Shown: piece after piece, positions 35,736 to 43,781 of the stretch
Layout of the letters: every line of letters begins with the position of its first letter
How positions within the stretch are numbered: the stretch's first letter is position 1
Assembly: GCF_017569225.1 (NCBI RefSeq)
Contig: NZ_CP071868.1
Span: 4,278,001-4,342,000 of the forward strand
From: Pengzhenrongella sicca
GTDB taxonomy: Bacteria > Actinomycetota > Actinomycetes > Actinomycetales > Cellulomonadaceae
Direction of reading: 5' to 3'
Length of the DNA stretch: 64,000 bases
Program-made: the position numbers and the translations under genes
Notes under the pieces: model-generated
What the model saw: the letters and a program-made list of their open reading frames with translations, nothing else
Told to the model about the DNA's origin: nothing
The model's database searches: none

Positions 35736-37235
35736 CTAGGTCCCGGCGGAGGCAATGCGCGGGAAGGCCGGCGTCGGTTTCGTGACCGCGGCGGCCAGCT
35801 GGTCGGCCAGTCGGGCCGAGCCGTCCGGGACGAACGGCTCGAGCTCGGCGGCCGCGACCCGGCACAGGTCGAGGAGCGCGTCGATGACCGCCTCGAACCT
35901 GGCCGCTGCCGCGAGGTCGCCCGCGTCGGCCGCCGTGGCGAGCCGCCACGGCGCCTCGCTCTCGATGAATCGGTTGCCCGCCTCGGCCAGTCCTGCGATG
36001 GCCTCGCACGCCGCCCGGAAGTCGAAGCGCGCGAGCGCGCCGTCAACGATCGCGGGGAGGGCCGCCGCGGCCGCACGGAGGCTGGCTCCGACGCGGGTCG
36101 TGGCGGGCCGGTGCCACGCCCGGTCCCGGGCCGACAGGGTCAGGGTGCGAGAGGCGAGGTTTCCCAGGCAGTTGGCCAGGTCGCGGTTGTAGCAGGCGAT
36201 GAGGCGCTCCGGCGTGAAGTCGGTCGTTCCGACCGGGGCCGGGTCGCGCAGTAACCACCACCGCAGGGCGTCCGCCCCGAAGGCGCCGACGACGGCGGCC
36301 GGGTCGGCGGCCTGGGCGCCGCTCTTGGCGATCTTGGCTCCGTTCACCGTGAGGTAGTCGTGCACCAGGACCCGGGTCGGCAGCGGCAGGCCGGCGGAGA
36401 GCAGGAACGCGACCCAGTACACGGCGTGGAACCGGGCGATGCCCTTGCCGATGACGTGGGTCCGCTCGACGTCGCCTGCCCACCACAGCTGGTAGTCGGC
36501 GTCGTCGCTGCCGTAGCCGAGGCCGGTGAGGTAGTTCGTGAGGGCGTCGAACCAGACGTAGACGACCTGGTCAGGGTCGCCGGGGACCGGGATGCCCCAG
36601 CCGCCGGCGCGAGTCGACGGGCGAGAGACGGACAGGTCGCGGACCTCGCCGGCGAGGAACCCGAGGACCTCGTTGCGGCGCTGCTGGGGCTCGACGGTCA
36701 GCCGGCCGTCCGTGATCAGCTCGACGATCGCGTCGCGGTAGCGGGAGAGCCGAAAGAACCAGTTGGTCTCGGTGACCTCCTGGACCGGCGCTCGGTGCTC
36801 CGCGCACAGGCCGTCGGTCAGCTCGTCCGGGGCGTAGAACTGCTCGCAGCCCGGGCAGTACAGGCCGGTGTAGTCCTGCTGGTCGAGGTCACCGGCCGCC
36901 CGGCAGGCCTCCCACAGCGCGACGACGCCCGGCGGGTGCCGCGGGTCGCTGCTCGTGCGCAGGAACGCGTCCGTTCGGACACCGAGGGCCGCCGCGAGGT
37001 CGACGAACCGGTCGGCGTTCACCGCGACCAGGTCGGCCACGGCCACCCCGGCGCTGGCCGCCGCGCTGACATTCTTGATCGCGTGGTCATCGGTGCCGGA
37101 CTGGACGCGGACGTCCCCGCCGCGCAGTCGTCGATGCCGGGCGAGCACGTCGACCTGGACGAACTCGAGCGCGTGCCCCAGGTGGGGGCTGCCGTTCACG
37201 TACGGGATCGAGGTGGTGATGTACAGGCTGCTCAT
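35736..37235 (-). CDS. metG: Methionyl-tRNA synthetase, short form
   Basis: A 499-residue class I synthetase. HIGH appears as PHLGHALEF, the zinc knuckle is seen in GLYCPGCEQFYAP, and the KMSKS loop is changed to KIAKS in TVNGAKIAKSG. An anticodon-binding helical domain follows (YNRDLANCLGNLASRTLTL), with no C-terminal tRNA-binding extension. GGAGGCCACC precedes the ATG. Upstream are a Met-Met leader peptide and a hairpin, suggesting attenuation control. It may be a second, regulated MetRS; whether a housekeeping copy exists elsewhere cannot be seen here. Confidence 0.92.
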   Translation of the reverse strand: MSSLYITTSIPYVNGSPHLGHALEFVQVDVLARHRRLRGGDVRVQSGTDDHAIKNVSAAASAGVAVADLVAVNADRFVDLAAALGVRTDAFLRTSSDPRHPPGVVALWEACRAAGDLDQQDYTGLYCPGCEQFYAPDELTDGLCAEHRAPVQEVTETNWFFRLSRYRDAIVELITDGRLTVEPQQRRNEVLGFLAGEVRDLSVSRPSTRAGGWGIPVPGDPDQVVYVWFDALTNYLTGLGYGSDDADYQLWWAGDVERTHVIGKGIARFHAVYWVAFLLSAGLPLPTRVLVHDYLTVNGAKIAKSGAQAADPAAVVGAFGADALRWWLLRDPAPVGTTDFTPERLIACYNRDLANCLGNLASRTLTLSARDRAWHRPATTRVGASLRAAAAALPAIVDGALARFDFRAACEAIAGLAEAGNRFIESEAPWRLATAADAGDLAAAARFEAVIDALLDLCRVAAAELEPFVPDGSARLADQLAAAVTKPTPAFPRIASAGT

Positions 37236-37296
37236 GGTGGCCTCCGGGGCGTGGTGTCGTGAAGACACCGGTGGCGGCGACGGGGACCAACGCAGC

Positions 37297-37323
37297 GAAG
37301 GCCCCCGCGGTGCGGGGGCCTTC
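37297..37323 (-). terminator. Attenuator-type hairpin before metG
   Basis: GAAGGCCCCCGC and GCGGGGGCCTTC are perfect 12-bp arms around GGT. It lies 22 nt after the leader-peptide stop and 62 nt before the metG ATG. No T run follows, so termination would rest on the stem alone. Confidence 0.65.
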
Positions 37324-37344
37324 TGCGTCACACGAACGCGCGAA

Positions 37345-37395
37345 TCAAGCCCCCGGGTGGAGGCGCATCATCGTGGCGGCGCGCGTGACGTCCAT
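37345..37395 (-). CDS. Putative metG leader peptide (MDVTRAATMMRLHPGA)
   Basis: A 16-codon ORF upstream of metG. It has two consecutive Met codons at positions 9-10. A GATACT box (37407-37402) lies exactly 6 nt before its ATG, as for other leaderless starts in this window. The stop is 22 nt before the strong hairpin. Stalling on the Met codons when charged Met-tRNA is scarce could prevent the hairpin and raise synthetase expression. This is the logic of amino-acid operon leaders; it is inference here. Confidence 0.55.
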   Translation of the reverse strand: MDVTRAATMMRLHPGA

Positions 37396-37436
37396 GAACG
37401 CAGTATCGCCGCACCCGGGGCGGGTGATCAAGCGCA

Positions 37437-38870
37437 TCAACCCCAGACGAGGGCCTGGGCCGGGTCCTCGAGCACCGCGGCGACGTCGGCCAGCAGGCGC
37501 GAGCCGAGCCCGCCGTCGACGAGGCGGTGGTCGAACGACAGCGCGAGCTGCGTGACCAGGCGCTTCTTGATCTTGCCCTTGTGCACCCACGGCTGTTCGC
37601 GGATCGCGCCGAACGCCAGGATCGCGGCCTCGCCCGGGTTGAGGATTGGGGTGCCCGTGTCGATGCCGAAAACGCCCACGTTGGTGATCGTGATCGTCCC
37701 GTCGGACATGTCCGCCGGGCTGGTCCGCCCCGCCCGAGCGGTCGCCGTGAGCGTCGCGATCTCCTGCGCGAGCTCCTTGAGCCCGAGCCGGTGCGCGTCC
37801 TTGATGTTCGGCACGACGAGGCCGCGGGGGGTCGACGCCGCGATGCCGAGGTTGATGTAGTGCTTGTAGACGATCTCCTGCGCGGACTCGTCCCAGCTCG
37901 CGTTGATCTCCGGGTGCCGGTGCACCGCGAGGAGCAGCGCCTTCGCCGTGATCAGCAGCGGCGTCACGCGGACGTCGGCAAACTCCTTGTCGGCGCGCAG
38001 CCGGGTCACGAGCTTCATCATCTTCGTGACGTCGATGGTGTGGAAGACGGTCACGTGCGGTGCCGTGAACGCGCTCGCGACCATCGCCTCGGCGGTCCGC
38101 TTGCGGACCGACTTCACTGGCACGCGCGTCTGGCGGCCGCCGGCCGAGACCTTGCCCGACGCGAGCCACGGCTGGTCGTCGCCGGCATAGGTGGCGAGGG
38201 CGCGCGCGGACCCCTGCGCGGACATCGCGAGCACGTCCTCGCGGGTGACGATCCCGCCCGGCCCTGTCGGGCTCACGCTGTCGAGGTCGACGCCGAGGTC
38301 GCGCGCGAGCTTGCGCACGGGCGGCTTGGCCAGGACCTGCGCGGACCGGTTCAAACGCACGGCGCCCGCGGAGGCGATCGCCGCCGACGGCGCGACGAGG
38401 GTCGGCACCCGACGCGGGCGGCGGGCGGTCGGCTGGCCCGCGACGCCGTACCCGACCAGGACGGCTCCGCTGGCCTCGTCGGCCGGCGCCGCGGGCACCG
38501 CCACGGCAGAAGCGACCGGCTCCGTCGCCGCCGGCACCGCGGGCGGCGCGCCGCCGCTGGCGGCCGGGGCAGCGTCTGTCGGGCCCGCGCCGGCCGGGGC
38601 CGCGCCGGTCGGGGCCGCGCCGGTCGGGTCGACGTCGAACACGATGATCGGCGTGCCGACCTCGACGGTCACCCCCGAGGCGACGAGCAGCTCTGTGACG
38701 ACGCCGTCGAACGGGCTGGGCAGTTCGACGATCGACTTGGCCGTCTCGATCTCGACGATCGTCTGGTTCACCGTGACGGTGTCGCCGACGACGACGTGCC
38801 ACGCGACGATCTCGGCCTCGGTGAGACCCTCGCCCGCGTCGGGAAGGCGGAACTGCTCGAACGTCGGCAC
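37437..38870 (-). CDS. 2-oxoacid dehydrogenase E2 (dihydrolipoyl acyltransferase)
   Basis: A 477-residue E2. Residues 1-80 are a lipoyl domain with the lipoylated Lys in EIETAKSIVELP. An Ala/Pro linker follows, then a peripheral-subunit-binding domain (PPVRKLARDLGVDLDSVSPTG). Residues about 240-477 are the catalytic acyltransferase core ending in LSFDHRLVDGGLG with the active His. The start is GTG 38870 after GGGAG, because the long frame beyond it is a shadow of the E1 genes. It forms the core of the complex with the two E1 subunits encoded upstream. Whether the substrate is pyruvate or branched-chain oxoacids cannot be decided. Confidence 0.92.
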   Translation of the reverse strand: MPTFEQFRLPDAGEGLTEAEIVAWHVVVGDTVTVNQTIVEIETAKSIVELPSPFDGVVTELLVASGVTVEVGTPIIVFDVDPTGAAPTGAAPAGAGPTDAAPAASGGAPPAVPAATEPVASAVAVPAAPADEASGAVLVGYGVAGQPTARRPRRVPTLVAPSAAIASAGAVRLNRSAQVLAKPPVRKLARDLGVDLDSVSPTGPGGIVTREDVLAMSAQGSARALATYAGDDQPWLASGKVSAGGRQTRVPVKSVRKRTAEAMVASAFTAPHVTVFHTIDVTKMMKLVTRLRADKEFADVRVTPLLITAKALLLAVHRHPEINASWDESAQEIVYKHYINLGIAASTPRGLVVPNIKDAHRLGLKELAQEIATLTATARAGRTSPADMSDGTITITNVGVFGIDTGTPILNPGEAAILAFGAIREQPWVHKGKIKKRLVTQLALSFDHRLVDGGLGSRLLADVAAVLEDPAQALVWG

Positions 38871-38959
38871 AAGGGCTCCCAGTACAGCGGTCAGAATTGA
38901 AGCGTCGGGCGGGCGGGCGGGGACGGTCCGGTCGAACGATCCCCGTCGGTCGGCCCCGG

Positions 38960-40003
38960 TCAGTAGGCCATCGCGCGGTCCACGGCGTCGAGGATGCGGT
39001 CGAGTCCCGGCAGGTACGTGGCCTCGAGCTTGTTGACCGGGTAGGGCGTGTGGAAGCCCCCGACCCGCAGCACTGGCGCCTCGAGCTCGTAGAAGCAGGC
39101 CTCCGTGACCCTCGCCGCGATCTCGCCGCCCGTGCCGTAGAACACCGGCGCCTCGTGCACCACGACGCAGCGGCCCGTCCTGCGCACCGAGGCGATCAGG
39201 GTCTCGGCGTCGAGCGGGGAGATCGAGCGCAGGTCGACGACCTCGACGCTGACCCCCGCGGCCGCGGCCGACTCGGCCGCCTTGAGCGCCGTCGAGACGG
39301 TCGCGCCGTAGGCGGCGATCGTGAGGTCGGTACCGGCGCGCGCGACCCGCGCCCGGTCGAGCGCGACGACGCCCGCGGGGTCGGTCGCGACGCCGTCGGC
39401 CAGGGCGCTCGCGACGGCGTCGGCGGTGACGGTGATCGCCACGTCGACCTCGCCCTTGTCCCAGTACCGCGCCTTCGGCTCGAAGAAGAGCACCGGGTCC
39501 GGGGACGCGACGGCCTGCTGGATCATCACGAACGCGTCGGCCGGGGACGCGGGCGAGACCACGCGCAGGCCCGCGGTGTGCGCAAACAGCACCTCGGGTG
39601 ACTCGCTGTGGTGCTCGATCGCGCCGATCGCGCCACCGTAGGGGACCCGGATGACCACGGGTGCGCTCAGGCGGCCGCGGGAGCGGTAGCTCAGCTTGGC
39701 GAGCTGCGTCGTGATCTGGTTGAACGCCGGGAAGATGAACCCGTCGAACTGGATCTCGAGCACCGGTCGGTACCCGCGCAGCGCGAGCCCGATCGCGGTA
39801 CCGACGATGCCGGACTCCGCGAGCGGGGTGTCCACGACTCGATCCGCGCCGAAGTCCTTCTGCAGGCCGTCGGTGACGCGGAACACGCCGCCGAGGGTCC
39901 CGATGTCCTCGCCCATGAGGATGACCTTCGGGTCCGTCTCCAGCGTGCGCCGCAGCCCGGCGTTGATCGCCTTGGAGAACGTCATCCGTTCCGTCGTGCC
40001 CAT
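38960..40003 (-). CDS. 2-oxoacid dehydrogenase E1 beta subunit
   Basis: A 347-residue transketolase-type subunit: MGEDIGTLGGVFRVTDGL at the N-terminus, DTPLAESGIVGTAIGLAL, and FEPKARYWDKG in the middle, then the C-terminal transketolase domain (DLRSISPLDAETLIASV, HEAPVFYGTGGEIA). It binds thiamine diphosphate at the interface with E1alpha. Its ATG overlaps the E1alpha stop (TGATG). Motifs resemble branched-chain oxoacid and actinobacterial pyruvate E1beta alike. Confidence 0.93.
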   Translation of the reverse strand: MGTTERMTFSKAINAGLRRTLETDPKVILMGEDIGTLGGVFRVTDGLQKDFGADRVVDTPLAESGIVGTAIGLALRGYRPVLEIQFDGFIFPAFNQITTQLAKLSYRSRGRLSAPVVIRVPYGGAIGAIEHHSESPEVLFAHTAGLRVVSPASPADAFVMIQQAVASPDPVLFFEPKARYWDKGEVDVAITVTADAVASALADGVATDPAGVVALDRARVARAGTDLTIAAYGATVSTALKAAESAAAAGVSVEVVDLRSISPLDAETLIASVRRTGRCVVVHEAPVFYGTGGEIAARVTEACFYELEAPVLRVGGFHTPYPVNKLEATYLPGLDRILDAVDRAMAY

Positions 40004-41148
40004 CAGTGGCTTCCTCCCTCGGCCGCCGCGCCGTCCAGGAACGACGCCTCGTACTCGGCGAGCCAGGCCCGCTCGGAGTCCACGATCGCATGCGGTGCCC
40101 CGTAGACGTGGTCGAACATCGTCCCCGTCGGGGGGCGGCCCAGACCCTTGACGGTGGCCCGGACCCGCTCGGCGAGCGCCGTCGCGTCCGCCTCGAGCTC
40201 GGCCGCGAACGCGGGCGAGAGCTCGCCGGCACCCTCGAGAAGCAGGCGCATCCGCTCGATCGGGTCGCGCTGGCGCCAGTACTCGTCCTCGGCCGCCGAC
40301 CGGTACCGCGTCGGGTCGTCGGACGTGGTGTGCGCGCCCATCCGGTAGGTGAACGCCTCGATGAACGTCGGCCCGCCGCCGGACCGCGCGCGCTCGAGCG
40401 CCTGGGCCGTGACCGCGTACGTCGCGAGCACGTCGTTGCCGTCGACCCGCACGTTCGGGATACCGAAGCCGTCCCCGCGCCGGGCAAGCGGGATGCGCGC
40501 CTGCTTCGTGGTGGGCTCCGAGATCGCCCACTGGTTGTTCTGGCAGAAGAAGACGATCGGCGCGTTGTTCACCGCCGCGAACACGAGCGACTCGTTCAGG
40601 TCGCCCTGCGAGGTGGCGCCGTCGCCGAAGTACACGACCACGGCCGCGTCACGCTCAGGGTCCCCCGAGCCGACCAGGCCGTCGCGCTGCAAGCCCATCG
40701 CGTACCCGGTCGCGTGCAGCGTGTGCGCCGCGATGACGAGCGTGTAGAGGTGGAAGTTGTGCTCGGCCGGGTCCCAGCCGCCGCCGTGCTCCACCCCGCG
40801 GAACAGCCGCAGGATGTCGGCGAGGTCGACCCCGCGGGTGTGCGCGACGCCGTGCTCGCGGTAGGACGGGAAGACGTAGTCGTTCGGGCGCAGCGCGCGC
40901 CCCGACCCGATCTGGGCCGCCTCCTGGCCCAGGCTCTGGACCCACAGCCCGAGCTCGCCCTGTCGCTGCAGCGACGTCGCTTCGTTGTCGAAGCGACGCA
41001 CGAGCACCATGTCGCGGTAGAGCCCCCGCCGGGCGGCGGCGTCGAGGTGGGCGATGCGGGGCGTGTAGTCGGGATGGGCCAGCAGCTGCCCACCGGGGGT
41101 GAGGAGCTGGACCAGGTCGACATCTGTTGCGTGACCAGTGGGGCTCAC
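40003..41148 (-). CDS. pdhA: 2-oxoacid (pyruvate or branched-chain) dehydrogenase E1 alpha subunit
   Basis: A 381-residue thiamine-diphosphate enzyme. The cofactor motif GDGATSQGDLNESLVFAAV(N)N is visible around residues 190-210, with LGQEAAQIGSG and the phosphorylation-loop-like YRMGAHTTSDDPTRYR further on. The GTG at 41148 is preceded by AAGGAGA, so the upstream 17 codons are left out. It decarboxylates the oxoacid and passes the acyl group to E2. The symbol is provisional: a bkdA-type role in branched-chain catabolism is equally possible. No E3 gene is in the operon. Confidence 0.9.
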   Translation of the reverse strand: MSPTGHATDVDLVQLLTPGGQLLAHPDYTPRIAHLDAAARRGLYRDMVLVRRFDNEATSLQRQGELGLWVQSLGQEAAQIGSGRALRPNDYVFPSYREHGVAHTRGVDLADILRLFRGVEHGGGWDPAEHNFHLYTLVIAAHTLHATGYAMGLQRDGLVGSGDPERDAAVVVYFGDGATSQGDLNESLVFAAVNNAPIVFFCQNNQWAISEPTTKQARIPLARRGDGFGIPNVRVDGNDVLATYAVTAQALERARSGGGPTFIEAFTYRMGAHTTSDDPTRYRSAAEDEYWRQRDPIERMRLLLEGAGELSPAFAAELEADATALAERVRATVKGLGRPPTGTMFDHVYGAPHAIVDSERAWLAEYEASFLDGAAAEGGSH

Positions 41149-41200
41149 GTCGTGTCTCCTTCGCGCGGGCGGCGCCGAAGCGCACAGCATGCGGTCCATA

Positions 41201-41239
41201 CGAACCTACGTCAGCGTAGGCTACGGATGCGTAGGTTCG
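41201..41239. promoter_or_regulatory. Operator cluster upstream of the oxoacid dehydrogenase operon
   Basis: CGAACCTACG (41201-41210) and CGTAGGTTCG (41230-41239) are perfect 10-bp arms. Inside lies CCTACGTCAGCGTAGG (41205-41220), a second palindrome, so CCTACG/CGTAGG occurs several times. The array is 53 nt upstream of the E1alpha start. No regulator gene adjoins it. Confidence 0.6.
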
Positions 41240-41402
41240 CATCCGCCTCGGCCCAGTGTGATCGCCTGGCCCACCGCGGCGCCAGCGGCGCGCCGCGCAG
41301 GGCGCCGCGCCCGATGCAGGCGTCGCGGTCCGAATTGATGGGCTCTGCCGCGAATAGGCTGGTTTATGCGCAATAAATGGCGCGATCCAACTCACACTAG
41401 CG

Positions 41403-41457
41403 TTTTCTGTGCACGGCTATAGCGCTTTCTGTGCGCCGGCTATAGCATTTGATGTGC
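41403..41457. promoter_or_regulatory. Repeated palindrome upstream of the lipoprotein gene
   Basis: GCTATAGC, a perfect 8-bp palindrome, occurs at 41416-41423 and 41439-41446, each preceded by TTTCTGTGC; a third TTTGATGTGC follows. The 23-bp spacing is about two helix turns, as expected for two dimers on one DNA face. The region 41149-41510 is otherwise free of genes. Confidence 0.5.
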
Positions 41458-41510
41458 GTCAGCGCCGACGCCCATCGCTTGTTCTTCTTTCCTCGAGAGG
41501 CGCCACCCCA

Positions 41511-42188
41511 ATGAACCGATTGCTTCCCAGCGCAGCTGCGATCCTCGCGGTCGCTTTCGTCCTGACCGGCTGCTCGGGGTCGGACGAGGAGCCGGCCGCG
41601 ACGGAGTCGGCCACCGCCGAGGCCAGCAAGCCGGCGCCGGAGAAGGCGGAGGAGACCGAGGAGGCCACCGCCGCCGAGGAGCCGGCCGCGGCCGCAACCG
41701 GGCTGTCCGAGCCGGGCACCAAGGCCGGCATCGGCGAGGCCCTGACCTACGAGTTCACCGGTTCCGACGACATCACGGCCGTCGTGAGCACGAAGCTCGT
41801 CTCGGTCGAGCCGGCATCGGCCGACGAGGCCGCGTTCCTGCTGGAGCAGATCCCCGCGCTCAAGGGGTACAAGATCACGCTGATCCGCCTGGAGCAGACC
41901 AAGGTCTCCGGCGGCGCGGTCGCCTACAGCGCCGACTACACGTCGTTCTCCCCCGTCGACACCGAGGGTGAGGCCGCTCAGGAAGTGACGATGATCGGCT
42001 GGGACGTGTGCGAGTCGAACTCGTTCCCGACGGAGTTCGACGAGAGCGCCGGAATGGTCACGCAGTGCCTGGTCGGCGCCTCGGTCGAAGGCGGCAATGA
42101 CATTGCTGGCGCCATGTGGGACGGCGGCTACGCCGACCCGAACCCCTACGACAAGTACCAGGGCAAGCCGCTGCTGTTCATGAAGTAG
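41511..42188 (+). CDS. Secreted lipoprotein of unknown function
   Basis: A 225-residue protein with a classic lipoprotein signal: MNRLLPSAAAILAVAFVLTGC, shown here at its cysteine in LTGC (residues 18-21). An acidic, Ala/Glu-rich linker (residues about 25-65) leads to a folded domain (YEFTGSDDITAVVSTKLVSVE; ITLIRLEQTKVSGGAV) with two cysteines at about 174 and 195 (VCESNSF, QCLVGAS) that could pair. The pattern resembles DUF4352-like extracellular domains, but I do not claim it. A repeated-palindrome promoter lies upstream. Confidence 0.8.
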   Translation: MNRLLPSAAAILAVAFVLTGCSGSDEEPAATESATAEASKPAPEKAEETEEATAAEEPAAAATGLSEPGTKAGIGEALTYEFTGSDDITAVVSTKLVSVEPASADEAAFLLEQIPALKGYKITLIRLEQTKVSGGAVAYSADYTSFSPVDTEGEAAQEVTMIGWDVCESNSFPTEFDESAGMVTQCLVGASVEGGNDIAGAMWDGGYADPNPYDKYQGKPLLFMK

Positions 42189-42236
42189 CAGCCGCTGCTG
42201 TTCATGGAGTAGCCCAGCTGTTCATGACGTAGCCCA
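42167..42236. repeat. Three diverging copies of the lipoprotein gene 3' end
   Basis: GCCGCTGCTGTTCATGAAGTAGCA, spanning the last codons and stop of the lipoprotein gene, is followed by two shortened copies containing CTGTTCATGGAGTAGCCCA and CTGTTCATGACGTAGCCCA. Each copy carries a TAG in the same relative place. Confidence 0.8.
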
Positions 42237-42246
42237 GCGTCGCGGC

Positions 42247-43338
42247 CTACCGGCCGCTGGTGAGCCAGTCGTGGGCGACCTCGAGCGCGAGGTCGTTCGC
42301 CTCGGGCTCGCCGACGCTGACGCGGACGCCGTCGCCGGCGAACGGGCGAACCAGGACCCCCGCCCGGGTCGCGGCGGCGGCGAACGCGTCGGCGTGGTCA
42401 CCGAGCGGCAACCACACGAAGTTCGCCTGGCTGTCCGGGACGGTCCAGCCCTGCGCCCGCAGCGCTGCGAGCATCCGTACCCGCTCGGCGACGATCGCGT
42501 CGACGCGGTCGAGCAGCTCGCCGCGGGCCGCCAGCGACGCGAGCGCCGCCACCTGGGCGAGGTGGGACACGGAGAACGGGGTCGTCGCCGCGCGGATGCC
42601 CTGGGCGAGACCCGGCTCCGCGAGCGCGTACCCGACGCGCAGCCCGGCGAGCCCGTAGGCCTTCGAGAAGGTCCGCAGCACGACGACGTTCGCGAACTCC
42701 GCGAGCAGCCCGAGCGCGTCGGGTGCCTCGGGGTCGCGGACGAACTCGACGTAGGCCTCGTCGAGCACGACGAGCACGTGGGGCGGAACGGCCGCGAGGA
42801 ACGTCGCCAGCTCGGCGGCGCGCACGGCGGGGCCCGTCGGGTTGTTCGGCGTGCACACGAGAACGGCGCGCGTGCGCGGGCCGATCGCCGCGGCCATGGC
42901 AACCAGGTCCAGCCGGCCGTCGACCGCCAGCGGCACCCGGGTCGCCGCGGCGCCGGTCAGGGCGACCGCGATCGGGTACGCCTCGAACGACCGCCAGGGG
43001 ATGACGACGTCGTCGCCCTCGCCGCAGACCGCCGTGAGCACGTGCCCGAGCACGGCGACCGAGCCGCACCCCACGACGACCGAGCTCGCCTCGAGCCCGA
43101 GCGACGCCGCGACCGCCGCGGTGAGCTCGCTCGCGTGCATGTCCGGGTACCGGTTCACGTCGCTGGCGCCGTCCACGATCGCCGCGACGACCGACGGCAG
43201 CGGCGGGTACGGGTTCTCGTTGGAGGACAGCTTGAACGCGGCGGCGCCGACCTGGACGCGGGCGCCCGGGACGTAGGCGGGCAGCCCGGCGATGGCAGGA
43301 CGGAGCGGGACGCGGGGGTCAGTCACGGCGCTCAGCAT
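42247..43338 (-). CDS. Histidinol-phosphate / aromatic aminotransferase (HisC family)
   Basis: A 363-residue class I/II PLP aminotransferase. KLSSNENPYPPLPSVV near residue 37 and the PLP lysine in TFSKAYGLAGLRVGY are clear, as is NNPTGPAV. The KLSSNENPYPP signature is typical of the Pat/HisC2 group, which accepts aromatic amino acids or histidinol phosphate; no other his gene is nearby, so an aromatic aminotransferase is favoured. GTG 43326 (VTDPRVPLR) is an alternative start. Confidence 0.9.
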   Translation of the reverse strand: MLSAVTDPRVPLRPAIAGLPAYVPGARVQVGAAAFKLSSNENPYPPLPSVVAAIVDGASDVNRYPDMHASELTAAVAASLGLEASSVVVGCGSVAVLGHVLTAVCGEGDDVVIPWRSFEAYPIAVALTGAAATRVPLAVDGRLDLVAMAAAIGPRTRAVLVCTPNNPTGPAVRAAELATFLAAVPPHVLVVLDEAYVEFVRDPEAPDALGLLAEFANVVVLRTFSKAYGLAGLRVGYALAEPGLAQGIRAATTPFSVSHLAQVAALASLAARGELLDRVDAIVAERVRMLAALRAQGWTVPDSQANFVWLPLGDHADAFAAAATRAGVLVRPFAGDGVRVSVGEPEANDLALEVAHDWLTSGR

Positions 43339-43397
43339 GCCACCGAGCCAGCACCGGACCCACAGACATTCGCGCGGCGAGGTGCGAGGATCGCCGC

Positions 43398-43781
43398 ATG
43401 GGATTCGTGCTGAGAGTGATCATCAACGGCATCGCGATCTGGTTCGCCACGCTGCTGCTGTCGGGGCTGGAGATCGTCGGCGGTGCCGACACGGCGCAGC
43501 AGATCGGCATCATCGCGCTGATCGCGCTCGTGTTCGGGATCATCAACGCGATCGTCAAACCGGTCGTCGTGCTGATCTCGCTGCCGATCTACATCCTCAC
43601 GCTCGGGTTGTTCACGCTCGTGGTGAACGCCCTCATGCTGATGCTCACGGCCTGGATCACCGAGCAGACGGACTGGGGCCTGCGCGTGGACAGCTTCGGG
43701 ACGGCCGTCATCGGCGCCCTCATCATCTCGATCGTGAGCTTCGTCCTGAGCGTCCTCACGGGCGCGAACCGGGACCGCTGA
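43398..43781 (+). CDS. Phage-holin-family (PF04020-type) membrane protein
   Basis: A 127-residue protein with four membrane helices. GFVLRVIINGIAIWFATLL, FGIINAIVKPVVVLISLPI and LTLGLFTLVVNALMLMLTAW are the typical segments of the small four-helix 'mycobacterial phage holin' family, which is chromosomal and not tied to prophages. Function is unknown. Its last 26 bp overlap the convergent hydrolase gene. Confidence 0.9.
   Translation: MGFVLRVIINGIAIWFATLLLSGLEIVGGADTAQQIGIIALIALVFGIINAIVKPVVVLISLPIYILTLGLFTLVVNALMLMLTAWITEQTDWGLRVDSFGTAVIGALIISIVSFVLSVLTGANRDR

Noticed and set aside
37437-40487. E2 protein extended upstream to over 1000 residues
   Set aside because: The extension runs through the E1 genes out of their frame; GTG 38870 with GGGAG gives a normal lipoyl N-terminus.
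43398-43781. Prophage because of a holin-like gene
   Set aside because: No other phage gene nearby; this family is a chromosomal membrane protein in actinobacteria.
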